From NCBI GenBank assembly GCA_943787265.1, contig CALSLT010000019.1, forward strand, positions 124,001 to 188,000: a stretch of DNA of 64,000 nucleotides, given 5' to 3'. The notes under the pieces were generated by a model that searched no databases, had not been told where the DNA came from, and saw nothing but the letters and a program-made list of their open reading frames with translations. A program made the translations under genes and the position numbers. Origin of the DNA: an uncultured Planctomycetaceae bacterium. Lineage in GTDB: Bacteria > Planctomycetota > Planctomycetia > Planctomycetales > Planctomycetaceae. This document shows, piece after piece, positions 1-11,705 of this stretch (position 1 is its first letter; every line of letters starts with the position of its first letter).

Positions 1-449
1 CCGGTGGCGGGGGGCGTAGCACGCAGGCTTCCGGAGTGCCGAGTCGGCTCCGATTCAGCGTTTAAGTGGCCAACTTTTTAATTGCATGCGAAAACTGTAT
101 TATCCGCCTCAAATCCGCGTCCCGTTGGCCAATCGCCAGCACCGCACAGACTCCTAAGTCTATGCCCGCCAGATAGTTGTGCTCTTCTGGCAACTCGCGG
201 ACGCACTGCCACCGACCAGCAGGGCTGCTGTCGGCGACACCGCAAACTAACCGCGTACGGATTCCGTTCGCGAAACCTCCAGCGTGGCTGGTCTGCCACC
301 ACAAAACAATATCCGTAGACCTCAACGAATGATTTGCAACAACCACGCAAGTTTTTCAGAACGACTCTAAATTCCCCTCGCGCTCGCCAGGGGCCTGTTC
401 GATCAACAGAACAAATTCGAAACGAACTCAGACTCTCAAAGGAAACATC
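1..449. other. Region with no supported gene; small hairpin
   Basis: No reading frame here has a recognisable protein product. A 94-codon frame on the minus strand (62-346) has no family signature and no ribosome binding site that I can defend. A GC-rich hairpin lies at 374-393 (CCCCT paired with AGGGG around a 10-nt loop), about 55 nt before the kinase start. It has no T-tract, so it is not a convincing terminator; it may sit in the 5' untranslated region of the next gene. Confidence 0.5.
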
Positions 450-1607
450 ATGCTGACTATTCCCGCCGAAGGTGGCCTCGACTTTCTCGCACTCGGAGCA
501 ATGGTAAATCGGCTCGATCCTGGTCGAATTCCGTTTCGCAAGGCAAACCAGCTATCGGTGCACGTCAGTGGTGGGGAATTCAACTGTGCAGCGAACCTGG
601 CCGACTGTTTTCAGCTCAGTACAGGTATCGCCACCGCGATGGTTGATAACCCATTGGGTCAGCTGATTCAAGAGCGTGTTCGAGCAATGGGTGTGAAGTC
701 GTTTTACAAGCGTTTCGAGCATGACGGTGTTCGCGGCCCCAATATGGCAACCGTTTACAGCGACCAGGGCTGCGGAGTGCGTGCTCCTGTTGTGTTCTAC
801 AATCGCAGCAACGAAGCCGCCGGATTGCTGAAAGCCGGTGATTTCAACTGGGAAGAAATCTTCGCCGGTGGCGTTCGCTGGTTCCACAGTGGTGGGATCT
901 TTGCAGCTCTGTCGGCGACAACTCCTGAAGTTATTATCGAAGGCATGAAAGCAGCGAAAGCCGCCGGAGCCATTACATCTTTCGATCTCAACTATCGCGG
1001 TAAACTATGGGCGATAAGTGGCGGACTCGATAAGGCTCAGGAAACTCTGCGAAGTATCGTTGAGCACTGTGACGTTCTGGTTGGAAACGAAGAAGATCTG
1101 CAGATGGGACTCGGCCTCAAGGGCCAGGACGTCGAATCGCAGTCGAAGCTCGATCCAACCGCATTCTTTGGAATGATGGAAAGCGTAGCAAAGGAATTGC
1201 CCAACGTGAAAGCCGTGGCGACGACTCTGCGTGAAGTAGAATCGACCAATCGACACCGCTGGAGTGCTGTTCTTTGGGCTGATGGAAAGACCTACCAGGC
1301 CAAAGAAGCTCAGCTGGATGTATTGGACCGGGTTGGCGGCGGCGACGGTTTTGCTTCCGGACTGATTTACGGTCTACTCAGCGGCAAGGATCCTACAAAC
1401 CGCATTGAATCTGGGTTGGGCTCACGGAGCGCTACTGACAACCTTCCCGGGCGATACCACGATGGCTACGATTTCCCAGGTCGAAGACTTCGCTGCCGGC
1501 GGGTCGGCTCGAATTCAACGCTGACATCCGGCATTTGCAGGGTTGGCAATTCTGATCATCTTCAACTCATGCCGACAGAGTCGGCCATATACAGACTTAG
1601 AGCGTAG
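450..1607 (+). CDS. PfkB-family sugar kinase, KdgK-like, with C-terminal frameshift
   Basis: Carbohydrate kinase of the ribokinase/PfkB superfamily, most like 2-keto-3-deoxygluconate kinases, which phosphorylate KDG in Entner-Doudoroff-type sugar-acid catabolism in the cytoplasm. Visible signatures are the early substrate-side motif HVSGGEFNCAANLA (about residues 32-45), SFDLNYRGKLW near residue 180, and the anion hole/catalytic loop GGGDGF near residue 295. Start: AAAGGAAA lies 6 nt before the ATG at 450. After codon 317 (about 1398-1401) the frame loses family resemblance. Removing one C from the CC at 1400-1401 restores a typical PfkB tail (NLGWAHGALLTTFPGDTTMAT) ending at the TGA at 1522-1524, for a 357-residue protein. 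The open frame instead runs to 1607 with an unrelated tail. The catalytic Asp is upstream of the break, so activity may be impaired rather than lost. gnd follows directly and is probably cotranscribed. The exact substrate is inferred. Confidence 0.8.
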   Translation: MLTIPAEGGLDFLALGAMVNRLDPGRIPFRKANQLSVHVSGGEFNCAANLADCFQLSTGIATAMVDNPLGQLIQERVRAMGVKSFYKRFEHDGVRGPNMATVYSDQGCGVRAPVVFYNRSNEAAGLLKAGDFNWEEIFAGGVRWFHSGGIFAALSATTPEVIIEGMKAAKAAGAITSFDLNYRGKLWAISGGLDKAQETLRSIVEHCDVLVGNEEDLQMGLGLKGQDVESQSKLDPTAFFGMMESVAKELPNVKAVATTLREVESTNRHRWSAVLWADGKTYQAKEAQLDVLDRVGGGDGFASGLIYGLLSGKDPTNRIESGLGSRSATDNLPGRYHDGYDFPGRRLRCRRVGSNSTLTSGICRVGNSDHLQLMPTESAIYRLRA

Positions 1608-1609
1608 AT

Positions 1610-3079
1610 ATGTCAAAGCATGATATCGGTTTGATTGGCCTGGCTGTCATGGGTCAAAATCTGGTTATGAACATGGCCAACAAAGGATTCAACGTTGCCG
1701 TTTACAATCGCACGACTCCAAAGATGACTGAGTTTATCGATGGGCTTGGTGGTCGACCGGAAGGTGTTGTCGAAGAAGGTACTGTCGATCGGATTCACGG
1801 CTATGCGCAGCTGAAAGATTTCGTTGATAGCCTGGAGTCACCTCGCCGCGTTATGATCATGGTGCAGGCCGGTGGCCCTTGTGATGCTGTGATCAACCAG
1901 CTGAAACCACTGCTCGACAAAGGTGATATAATCATTGACGGTGGCAACGCCGACTATGTTGACACAAATCGTCGTCATGAAGAACTGGCCGCCGAAGGAT
2001 TTCGATTCATTGGAACCGGTGTTTCCGGCGGCGAAGAAGGGGCACTGAAGGGCCCAAGCATCATGCCCGGTGGTCATCCGGAAGCATGGCCGTTTGTTAA
2101 AGACATCCTGCAGAAAATCAGTGCAAAGGTTGGCGAAAACAAAGACATCCCCTGTTGTGACTGGGTGGGTGAAGCTGGTGCTGGCCACTATGTCAAGATG
2201 GTGCACAACGGAATTGAATACGGCGACATGCAGTTGATCTGTGAAGCCTATTACATCCTGAAACATGGTCTGGGACTGTCGAATCAGGAACTGCACGAAG
2301 TCTTCAGGGAGTGGAACGAAGGCGACCTTGATAGTTACCTGATCGAGATCACTCGCGATATCTTTACCGTAAATGACGACGAGTCGGGCGATAGTCTGGT
2401 TGACTTGATTCTGGATACCGCTGGCCAAAAAGGCACCGGTCGCTGGATGTGTCAACATGCTCTGGAACTGGGGGTGCCGACGACACTTGTGACAGAAGCT
2501 GTGTACGCTCGGTGTCTATCATCTCAGAAAGACGAACGCGTTCGAGCATCCGAAGTACTGTCGGGGCCGGACACGCAATTTGAAGGCAACAAACAGCAGT
2601 TTATCGACGACGTTCGACAGGCTCTGTATGCATCAAAGCTGGTCAGTTACGCTCAGGGCTATGTGCAGCTGAATGCTGCTGCTAAAGAGTTTGGCTGGAA
2701 ACTCAACAATGGGCCTATCGCGTTGCTGTGGCGAGGCGGATGTATCATTCGTTCAGTGTTCCTTAAGGACATAAAAAACGCGTTTGATAAGAATCCAGAC
2801 CTCGAGAATCTGTTGCTCGACGACTTTTTCAAAGATGCTGTCAACGAGGCGCAACCAGCGTGGCGCCGAGTTGTTGCGATGGCCGTTCAGTTGGGACTGC
2901 CTGTTCCTGCGTTTTCGGCAGCCTTAACCTACTTTGATGGATACCGTCGAGCATCCCTTCCAGCCAATCTGCTGCAGGCTCAACGCGATTACTTCGGTGC
3001 TCATACCTACGAACGCACCGACAAGCCACGTGGCGAAAAGTTCCATACCGACTGGATTCGGGAACGCAACATCGACTAA
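1610..3079 (+). CDS. gnd: 6-phosphogluconate dehydrogenase, decarboxylating
   Basis: Converts 6-phosphogluconate and NADP+ to ribulose 5-phosphate, CO2 and NADPH in the oxidative pentose phosphate pathway (cytoplasm). The 489-residue length fits the long-chain homodimeric family. The N-terminal Rossmann motif GLAVMGQNLVMNMA (residues 7-20) binds the cofactor, and IMVQAGGPCDAVI and the DGGNADY block follow. The catalytic lysine segment HYVKMVHNGIEYGDMQ has Lys196 and Asn200. The all-helical C-terminal domain is complete, including the IALLWRGGCIIRS segment. The gene begins 85 nt after the restored stop of the sugar kinase, so both probably form one sugar-phosphate operon, and an intrinsic terminator follows at 3111. 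The assignment is secure; only NADP versus NAD preference cannot be read here. Confidence 0.97.
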   Translation: MSKHDIGLIGLAVMGQNLVMNMANKGFNVAVYNRTTPKMTEFIDGLGGRPEGVVEEGTVDRIHGYAQLKDFVDSLESPRRVMIMVQAGGPCDAVINQLKPLLDKGDIIIDGGNADYVDTNRRHEELAAEGFRFIGTGVSGGEEGALKGPSIMPGGHPEAWPFVKDILQKISAKVGENKDIPCCDWVGEAGAGHYVKMVHNGIEYGDMQLICEAYYILKHGLGLSNQELHEVFREWNEGDLDSYLIEITRDIFTVNDDESGDSLVDLILDTAGQKGTGRWMCQHALELGVPTTLVTEAVYARCLSSQKDERVRASEVLSGPDTQFEGNKQQFIDDVRQALYASKLVSYAQGYVQLNAAAKEFGWKLNNGPIALLWRGGCIIRSVFLKDIKNAFDKNPDLENLLLDDFFKDAVNEAQPAWRRVVAMAVQLGLPVPAFSAALTYFDGYRRASLPANLLQAQRDYFGAHTYERTDKPRGEKFHTDWIRERNID

Positions 3080-3110
3080 CGATTCGTTCCGAATCACAAG
3101 CTCAATAAGA

Positions 3111-3142
3111 AAGCTCGGTCGTACCAACGACCGGGCTTTTTT
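3111..3142 (+). terminator. Intrinsic terminator after gnd
   Basis: A 12-bp stem (3111-3122 with 3127-3138, one T-G wobble) closes a 4-nt loop ACCA and is followed by a run of T to 3142. It lies 32 nt past the gnd stop and fits a Rho-independent terminator for the kinase-gnd unit. Confidence 0.9.
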
Positions 3143-3246
3143 GCGTAGTTGCAGGTGATTGTCTAACTGCAGATTATCGGAACAGAATGACGAAGTAGCA
3201 TTCAATCTGCACGGGGAGGTACGCTCCTGAGTCACCGAGAAACTCG

Positions 3247-4203
3247 ATGGAATGTGAAAAATGTGTAGCTGGACACCCACAGAATTCGATTACGACTCAC
3301 GACGGGAATCCGATTCCAAGCACTTGGGAGTTTCATAGTCAGCCGCCAACGGAGATCGGAGATTTGATCTCAGCTGAAACTTCATGTCGGGAGAGGCACA
3401 ATGGTCTTACAGAACGAAGTTTCTGGAAGCGAGTGATGGTGGTATGCGTCGTCGCCGTCGTTACCACGTCATTCTTGTTGCCATCGGTTTCGATTCTCAC
3501 GTTGCTCTTGCTCGCCTTTGTGACGCTGCTGCCGATTAGCATTATCGACTACGGCTTTTTTGCAAACGCCCAGTACGAATGCAGTTATCTCGGAAAACTG
3601 GGAGTTGCGATAGTCAGGTGGCAACAAGGGCAACCGACATCAAATTTCTTTGAGTTATTCGTGTATGACGAGGCACGAGTTCTGTTCTCAGAGCATGTCG
3701 TCAAGAAGCACGACAGACGGCGGCGTTTGGAGTGGTATCGTGAAGATCAGTCGAAACTATTTGAGTTATTCGCCGAATACACATGGCTCGACTTCACGAA
3801 ACGCACCCGGTCCACTCGTCGACTGCTGCATGCAGTTGAGCAAAGTTGGACAGCGATAGTCTTGGAACACTTAAGAAATCAGTGGAAAGATCGGAATCGC
3901 ATCGAATTTGTTCTTCGCGACTTTGGATTCCTTGTCGTTCTTCCGCAGTCGCTGGAAGTCTGTGGAAAGAAAACGAGAGAAGTTTTCAAGAAAGACGACA
4001 TTAAGTCTGTCAAATTGCGAAACGGACATTTCGAGATTCAATTGAACGATGCAAGTCCACAAACTCAACGCGGGCGTTTTACGTTGCGTTACTCAGACCT
4101 CGGCAATGCATGTGTATTCATTCTCATTGTTGCCGAAGCCATTGGCCTTAAAGTTGAGACGACCGGCGGGTTGCGAGGTTTCGTCACAGGTGACGCAAGT
4201 TGA
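3247..4203 (+). CDS. Hypothetical membrane protein with two adjacent transmembrane segments
   Basis: Unrecognised 318-residue protein. Residues 1-58 are polar and contain two cysteines close together (CEKC near residue 3). Two hydrophobic stretches follow at about 62-80 (VMVVCVVAVVTTSFLLP) and 82-100 (ILTLLLLAFVTLLPISI), suggesting a hairpin in the membrane. The rest is soluble and basic with several Trp and Phe residues; a weaker hydrophobic stretch near residue 290 (ACVFILIVAEAIGL) may be a buried helix. The overall plan, a short two-helix anchor followed by a PH-like or bPH/YcxB-like soluble part, is only a resemblance: the segments around FKKDDIKSVKLRNGHFEIQL look like beta strands of such a fold. 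No good Shine-Dalgarno precedes 3247 at normal spacing, so the start is uncertain. The next gene is separated from it by a repeat cluster. Confidence 0.6.
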   Translation: MECEKCVAGHPQNSITTHDGNPIPSTWEFHSQPPTEIGDLISAETSCRERHNGLTERSFWKRVMVVCVVAVVTTSFLLPSVSILTLLLLAFVTLLPISIIDYGFFANAQYECSYLGKLGVAIVRWQQGQPTSNFFELFVYDEARVLFSEHVVKKHDRRRRLEWYREDQSKLFELFAEYTWLDFTKRTRSTRRLLHAVEQSWTAIVLEHLRNQWKDRNRIEFVLRDFGFLVVLPQSLEVCGKKTREVFKKDDIKSVKLRNGHFEIQLNDASPQTQRGRFTLRYSDLGNACVFILIVAEAIGLKVETTGGLRGFVTGDAS

Positions 4204-4217
4204 TTTCAGGTTAGAAG

Positions 4218-4340
4218 GGTGGCACAGGTTGCTTGCAACCTGTGCGGCGTAGCCGCAAGAGGTATCTCTGAGTTGGCTGCCAAATCGGCCGGAAAGCTCT
4301 TGTCGCTTCGCGACACTGGTTGCGAGTAACCAGTGCCACC
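4218..4340. repeat. REP/BIME-like pair of inverted 42-nt repeat units
   Basis: Two 42-nt units, 4218-4259 and 4299-4340, are inverted copies of one another with roughly three quarters identity. They share the outer end GGTGGCAC and the inner end CAAG. Each contains its own hairpin: GCACAGGTTGC (4222-4232) pairs perfectly with 4235-4245 across two bases, and CACTGGTT pairs with AACCAGTG in the right unit. The outer ends form 8-bp terminal inverted repeats of the 123-bp block. A third, decayed unit lies at 5179-5220. This is the arrangement of REP-type dispersed repeats (BIMEs). No RAYT transposase gene is seen in the window. Confidence 0.75.
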
Positions 4341-4495
4341 ATTGGGGATGTGTTGATCAGTGACGTAGAGTACGTCTTGGCACATCCAGGTCCCACCAGA
4401 ACGACGCCGACAAGAGTCCGGAAGTCCCATGACATCAGAGACAAGAATCGTACACGACGAATGGAATTCCTATCCCACCTCCCTGGGACGGTGTC

Positions 4496-5179
4496 ATGAT
4501 GTTTGTCTCATTCGATGCTGCTTTGGCTCGTGAGGAACCGCCTGAAGAATTGCAGTTTTGTGCTCGCGTTATGATTCCAATTCGCACTCCCAACGATGCG
4601 GGAGGACCTGTTTCCCCGGAAAGCGAACTTCTCTGGGAAATGGAAGATGCGCTGGTGGCACAGCTTCAAAAAGACAACGTGAGGTGTCGGCTCGTTGCAC
4701 GCCTGACATACAACGGTGTCCGCGAAGTTGTATTTCAGCTTCATGATTGGGACTCGTTTCGGCCACCAGTTGGGCTATGGATTATGCAGCACAAGGACTA
4801 CGAAATTGATGTTTCGGAGCATGATGGCTGGGGATTCTACGAGGATTGCATTCGGCCTCGTGTCGAAGATCAGATTCTGATGGCTGACCGTAGCGTCATT
4901 GATTCACTGATCGAAAATGGCAGCGATCCCGAAAAAGAACATTCTCTTGAGTTTGTGTTTGTCGGCAGTCCTGACGGATTGTCACGCGTGGCCACAGCTC
5001 TTCAGGACCGTGGTTATGATCCGGTGGGCAAGATTGACATATCGTCAGGGAAAATTGTGCTTGCCAGAAAGCTGGTTCTAGACCTGTCTCTGATCGTCGA
5101 TGAGTCACTCTCTCACCATGCCTTGGCTGAAGAGGCCGGGATTGAGTTCGACGGCTGGGGCGCGGCAATCGTTAAGTAG
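4496..5179 (+). CDS. DUF695 domain / RraB-like (RNase E inhibitor-type) protein
   Basis: A 227-residue protein that appears to join two small domains. The N-terminal part (about 15-130) resembles DUF695: a ferredoxin-like strand pattern, the segment VARLTYNGVREVVFQLHD, and the ending FYEDCIRPRVED. The C-terminal part (about 135-227) resembles RraB/YjgD: the ENGSDPEKEHSLEFVFVG opening, a helix with RVATALQDRGYD, and a closing EEAGIEFDGWGAAI. RraB inhibits RNase E in enterobacteria, but in planctomycetes this architecture has no demonstrated role. Two ATG codons are adjacent (4496, 4499), with GGGACGG about 5 nt upstream. No neighbour suggests a pathway. REP-like repeats lie on both sides, and the third copy begins at the stop codon. 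Confidence 0.65.
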   Translation: MMFVSFDAALAREEPPEELQFCARVMIPIRTPNDAGGPVSPESELLWEMEDALVAQLQKDNVRCRLVARLTYNGVREVVFQLHDWDSFRPPVGLWIMQHKDYEIDVSEHDGWGFYEDCIRPRVEDQILMADRSVIDSLIENGSDPEKEHSLEFVFVGSPDGLSRVATALQDRGYDPVGKIDISSGKIVLARKLVLDLSLIVDESLSHHALAEEAGIEFDGWGAAIVK

Positions 5180-5220
5180 GTGCCGTCGTTACGCAACCTG
5201 TGCGGCGAAGCCGCAAGAGG
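5179..5220 (+). repeat. Decayed third copy of the REP-like unit
   Basis: Positions 5193-5220 match the right part of the unit at 4218-4262 with one difference (GAAGCC for GTAGCC), in the same orientation. The left arm (5179-5192) is eroded and 3 nt shorter, so the hairpin is lost. The unit starts on the last base of the preceding stop codon. The rest of 5221-5411 shows nothing recognisable. Confidence 0.6.
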
Positions 5221-5411
5221 TAACTTTCAGTCTGCCGACGCTGTGCTTGTCATACTCAACTCAGGCTGATGACGGCGTACTTTCTTACCTTTTTGCCGTT
5301 CGGACATTAGATTGTCTCTCGCTGTAACGGCGGCTTGTCGTGAGGCATTGCTGAAACGTTTGCTCGGAGCACGGAGCAAATACACCGTCGAACATTCACC
5401 GGGAAGAGCCG

Positions 5412-7473
5412 ATGCGTACTAATTTCGCCTGCTGTTTTGTTTTCGCCGTGTTATCCGTTCTGGCACCGATCGCTGGCTTTGCCGACGGGCCGGCTGACAA
5501 TATTCCTGACAACGTACGATCGGTGCCGCCGTTGGGTATCGAAGTTCCCGAAGAGGACCGTAAAGAGCTTGAGGACGGGCTGAAGAAGCTCGATACGCTG
5601 ATCGGGCAGATTCGGCTAACGAAACATGCCGACCAGAATCGGGTCAATGCACTATTGCCCGACGTTGAAATCTTCTCGCGAGCGGTTCATCAGGGGCTGG
5701 AGTATCGCGAATTCTTTTCGCCAGGAGACGTCAAGAATGCGAAGTCAGTTCTCGCAGAAGGCCAGCGGCGAGCTGAGCAGCTCGTCAAAGGCGAGGCCGA
5801 CTGGGTGACTCAGAAGGGGCTTGTCGTTCGCGGTTTCCGCTCGAAGATCGATCAGACCGTGCAGCCGTACGGGCTTGTGATTCCGGATTCGTATGATGGA
5901 ACTGGCAAAGCCAACTACCGACTGGATCTCTGGTTTCATGGGCGAGGGGAACGGACGTCGGAATCAGCGTTCATCAATCAGCGAATGAAACAGGTCGGCC
6001 GGGTTGCTCCCAAAGATACGATCGTGCTGCATTCTTACGGGCGGTACAGCAACGCTTTTAAATTCGCTGGCGAGGTCGACGTTCTGGAAGGGCTGGAACA
6101 TGCAAAGAAGAACTACCGAGTCGACGAAGATCGGATCGCCGTCCGAGGCTTCTCGATGGGCGGAGCTGGCTGCTGGCAGATGGCCGTCCATTACCCAGAC
6201 ATGTTTTTCGCGGCGAATCCCCGGCGCGGGATTCTCCGAGACTCCAGAGTTCCTGAAGTTCTTTCAGAAGGAAACGCTGAACCCGACCTGGTACCAGAAA
6301 ACGCTCTGGCATCTTTATGACTGTACGGATTGGGCGATCAATCTGAATCAGCTTCCGACCGTTGCCTACAGCGGAGAGTTGGACATTCAGAAGCAGGCTG
6401 CCGATATCATGGAAGAGGCTCTGGCGAAGGAAGAGATCTCTCTCACGCATCTGATCGGGCCGAAGACCAAGCACACGATTCATCCAGACTCTCTTCGCGA
6501 AATTGAATCACGGCTGACCAGTCTGGCGAAGGCTGGTCGCAACCGGCTGCCTCACGAAATTCGATTCGTGACCTGGACTCTGAAGTACAACCGGACGCAC
6601 TGGCTCACCGTGACCGGGATGAAGTCGCACTGGGAACCGGCCCGTGTCACCGCCATGCTGGCTCCAGCGTTCGGATTTTCGAATCAGGCTGACCATCGAA
6701 TCATTGTAAAATCTAAAAACGTCACGGCGTTTCGCATCGATATCGAGCCGGGGCTTGGCCCGTTTTCGCCAGCCCGACCATTGCACGTTCTGGGACATAA
6801 GATTCCTGTCGGCACGGATCGATCCGTCCATGCGGAATTTCATCTCGACGGGGACAAGTGGAAACTCGGACCGGCGCCGATAGAAGAAGGATCGCTCGTC
6901 AAACGCCACAATCTGCAAGGACCGATCGACGATGCCTTCATGGACTCGTTCATCGTTGTACGGCCGACCGGCACGGCGAAACACGAAGCCGTTCAGAAAT
7001 GGACGACGTCCGAATTACAGCACACCGTCGAACAATGGCGGAAGCAGTTTCGCGGCGACGCCATCGTGAAAGATGACTTCGCGATTTCAGAGAAAGACAT
7101 CGCGTCGAGCAACCTGATTTTGTTCGGCGATCCAACCAGCAATTCGATACTCGCGAAGATTATCGGCAAGCTGCCGATCGGTTGGACTGACGACACCGTC
7201 CGAGTTGGCAAGCGAACATTTGACGCCGCGCATCATGCTCCGGTCATGATCTTTCCGAATCCGCTTAACCCGGAACGTTACGTCGTGCTCAACAGCGGAT
7301 TTACGTATCGCGAGTTTGCGTATCTCAACAATGCGAGACAGGTTCCCAAGCTACCGGATTGGGCGGTGGTTGATCTTCGCACGCCACCAGATTCACTCTG
7401 GCCTGGAAAGATTGTTGCTGCCGACTTCTTCGACGAGAGTTGGAATCTGAAGGTGCAGACTGAATCGAAGTAG
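5412..7473 (+). pseudogene. Secreted alpha/beta hydrolase (prolyl-oligopeptidase-like esterase), one-base frameshift
   Basis: Exported hydrolase read in two frames. Start: GGAAGAG 3 nt upstream of the ATG at 5412, then a signal peptide (about residues 1-24, ending GFADGP). A helical N-terminal region (about 45-140) precedes the alpha/beta hydrolase core: oxyanion region LWFHGRGERT near 178 and nucleophile motif GFSMGG with Ser248. At 6219-6222 a run CCCC sits where CCC would keep the frame (ANPGAGFSETPEFL). Upstream the frame continues to a stop at 6320. Downstream the family sequence continues in the next frame to 7473, including PTVAYSGELD, an expected catalytic His around GPKTKHTIHP, and a long beta-rich C-terminal domain. 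Deleting one C gives a 686-residue protein with no internal stop. The lesion is recent or a base-calling error in a C run. The substrate is unknown. Confidence 0.75.
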
Positions 7474-7502
7474 GTCAGCGGGCTCTAGGCAGCCGCCTAC
7501 AG

Positions 7503-8768
7503 CTAGTTCGGGTCGGCGTAGTTGGTCTGCTCAAGATCGGCGTAACGAATCTGGATGTCGATGATCTCGTCCTTGCACGAAAAGAATGCGTCGAGGACAC
7601 GTCCGTCGAACTGCGTGCCTCGTTTCTCTTCGAGCATGTCGAAGCACTTTTGACGAGGGAACGGCTTCTTGTAGGGCCGTTTGCAACTCAGAGCGTCGAA
7701 CACGTCAGCAACAGCAGTGATGCGCCCTTCGATGGGAATATCTTCTCCGGCAAGTCCCAGTGGATACCCTTCGCCATTCCACCACTCATGATGCGTCAAC
7801 GCGATTCGTGACGCCATTCGCATGATCGGTTCGCTTTTCACGGCCAGCAATTTGCCGCCCAGTTTGGTATGTCCCTTGAGATTCTGCCATTCACCTTCCG
7901 ACATACATTCGATGATTTGCTTGCCAAATCCGGTGTGCTTTTTAATGAAGTTGTACTGGTCCGGGCTTAGCTTCCCCGGCTTATGCAGGATTTCGTCGGG
8001 AATTCCGATCTTGCCGACGTCGTGAAGCTGAGCGGCCTGCTCAAGTCCTTCTACCTGCGACGGTGAATACCCGAGTTCGCGAGCGATCGCACCGGCGTAT
8101 TTGCCAACTCGAATGACGTGATGGCCGGTGTCGTTGTCACGAAACTCGGACGCGCGAGCCAGGCAGAAAATAATGTGACGTCGCGATGCTTCGAGCGCCC
8201 GTGTTCGCTCCTGAACCTGTCGTTCAAGATCGACCGAATATCTCGCCAGCATGTCAAAGTTCGACTTGGCCGCAAGGACGTTCCTGACTCGCAGGACAAG
8301 TTCACTTGGATCGACTGGTTTGGCGAGAAAGTCCGTTGCGCCCAGTTCCAAAGCCTGCGTCTTTAACGCCGGGTCTGGCGAAGCTGTCAGAATGATGACG
8401 GGAATTGTCGAAAGCTCTGGGGTGATCTTCATCACTCGCAGAATGTCGATCCCGCTGACGTCGGGCATCATGATGTCAAGCAGTACGACATCCGGAAGAT
8501 CGCGTTTCATCAAGTCGATGGCTTGCGGTGATTCGGTCGTGGTAACGAAGTTTTCGTAGCCAGCGTGTTGCAGAAACTTTCGCACGACGAGCACATTGTA
8601 CGACTCGTCGTCGACAATCATGATTCCTGCTTTTCGCGTCTGATCATTGGCGACGCGCGTGTTGCTCTGTGAGTCGGATGGCGATTTGTCTGCAGCGGAT
8701 GAAGATGTTTCCGGCTGAAGATCACTGAGCGCTTCATCCAAATCCACATTATTGACTGTATCAATCAT
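7503..8768 (-). CDS. Response regulator with HD-GYP c-di-GMP phosphodiesterase domain
   Basis: Cytoplasmic two-component output protein, 421 residues. A disordered N-terminus (1-48) is followed by a receiver domain (about 49-165) with the acidic pair DDE, phospho-acceptor Asp98 in VVLLDIMMPD, the conserved T of ILTAS and the K of LAKPVD. A coiled-coil linker (LERQVQERTRALEASRRH) leads to an HD-GYP domain (about 205-400) with LHDVGKIGIPD (His249, Asp250) and GEGYPLG, the residues that bind metals and c-di-GMP in this family (RpfG type). Such enzymes hydrolyse cyclic di-GMP to lower its level. The gene lies 231 nt downstream of the hybrid kinase on the same strand and is its likely partner, the kinase having a terminal Hpt domain. 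Its end converges with the broken hydrolase gene; a small hairpin at 7486-7499 lies between. Confidence 0.93.
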   Translation of the reverse strand: MIDTVNNVDLDEALSDLQPETSSSAADKSPSDSQSNTRVANDQTRKAGIMIVDDESYNVLVVRKFLQHAGYENFVTTTESPQAIDLMKRDLPDVVLLDIMMPDVSGIDILRVMKITPELSTIPVIILTASPDPALKTQALELGATDFLAKPVDPSELVLRVRNVLAAKSNFDMLARYSVDLERQVQERTRALEASRRHIIFCLARASEFRDNDTGHHVIRVGKYAGAIARELGYSPSQVEGLEQAAQLHDVGKIGIPDEILHKPGKLSPDQYNFIKKHTGFGKQIIECMSEGEWQNLKGHTKLGGKLLAVKSEPIMRMASRIALTHHEWWNGEGYPLGLAGEDIPIEGRITAVADVFDALSCKRPYKKPFPRQKCFDMLEEKRGTQFDGRVLDAFFSCKDEIIDIQIRYADLEQTNYADPN

Positions 8769-8999
8769 CTCTTACTCCGGACGGCCCGTCCGCGGTTTAC
8801 TTCTTGCTTTGTTAAGTGAGTCGTGAGTCAGGAAAGTTACGCGACTCCACGCTTAACCTGGTATTTCCGGACTCTGCGGGCGTTGCAAAATGGCGGGTTT
8901 ATGCGATTTCAGAGAAATCCCTTGCCGGGTAAGTCCATTTGCACGGCCACTTTTCAAACGCTGACAGATTTAGACTTCAGCCTGGTTCGTAGTCGCGTT

Positions 9000-11701
<2,702 letters not shown>

Positions 11702-11705
<4 letters not shown>

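Noticed and set aside
62..346. 94-codon minus-strand reading frame at the window start
   Set aside because: No recognisable family, no convincing ribosome binding site, and overlapping frames of similar length on both strands.
4220..4240. TGGCAC...TTGC, resembling a sigma-54 promoter
   Set aside because: It lies inside the REP-like hairpin, and the spacing between the two boxes (3 or 7 nt) does not fit the required 5 nt.
7486..7499. Small hairpin TAGGC-AGCC-GCCTA between convergent genes
   Set aside because: Too short and without a T-run on either strand to call it a terminator.
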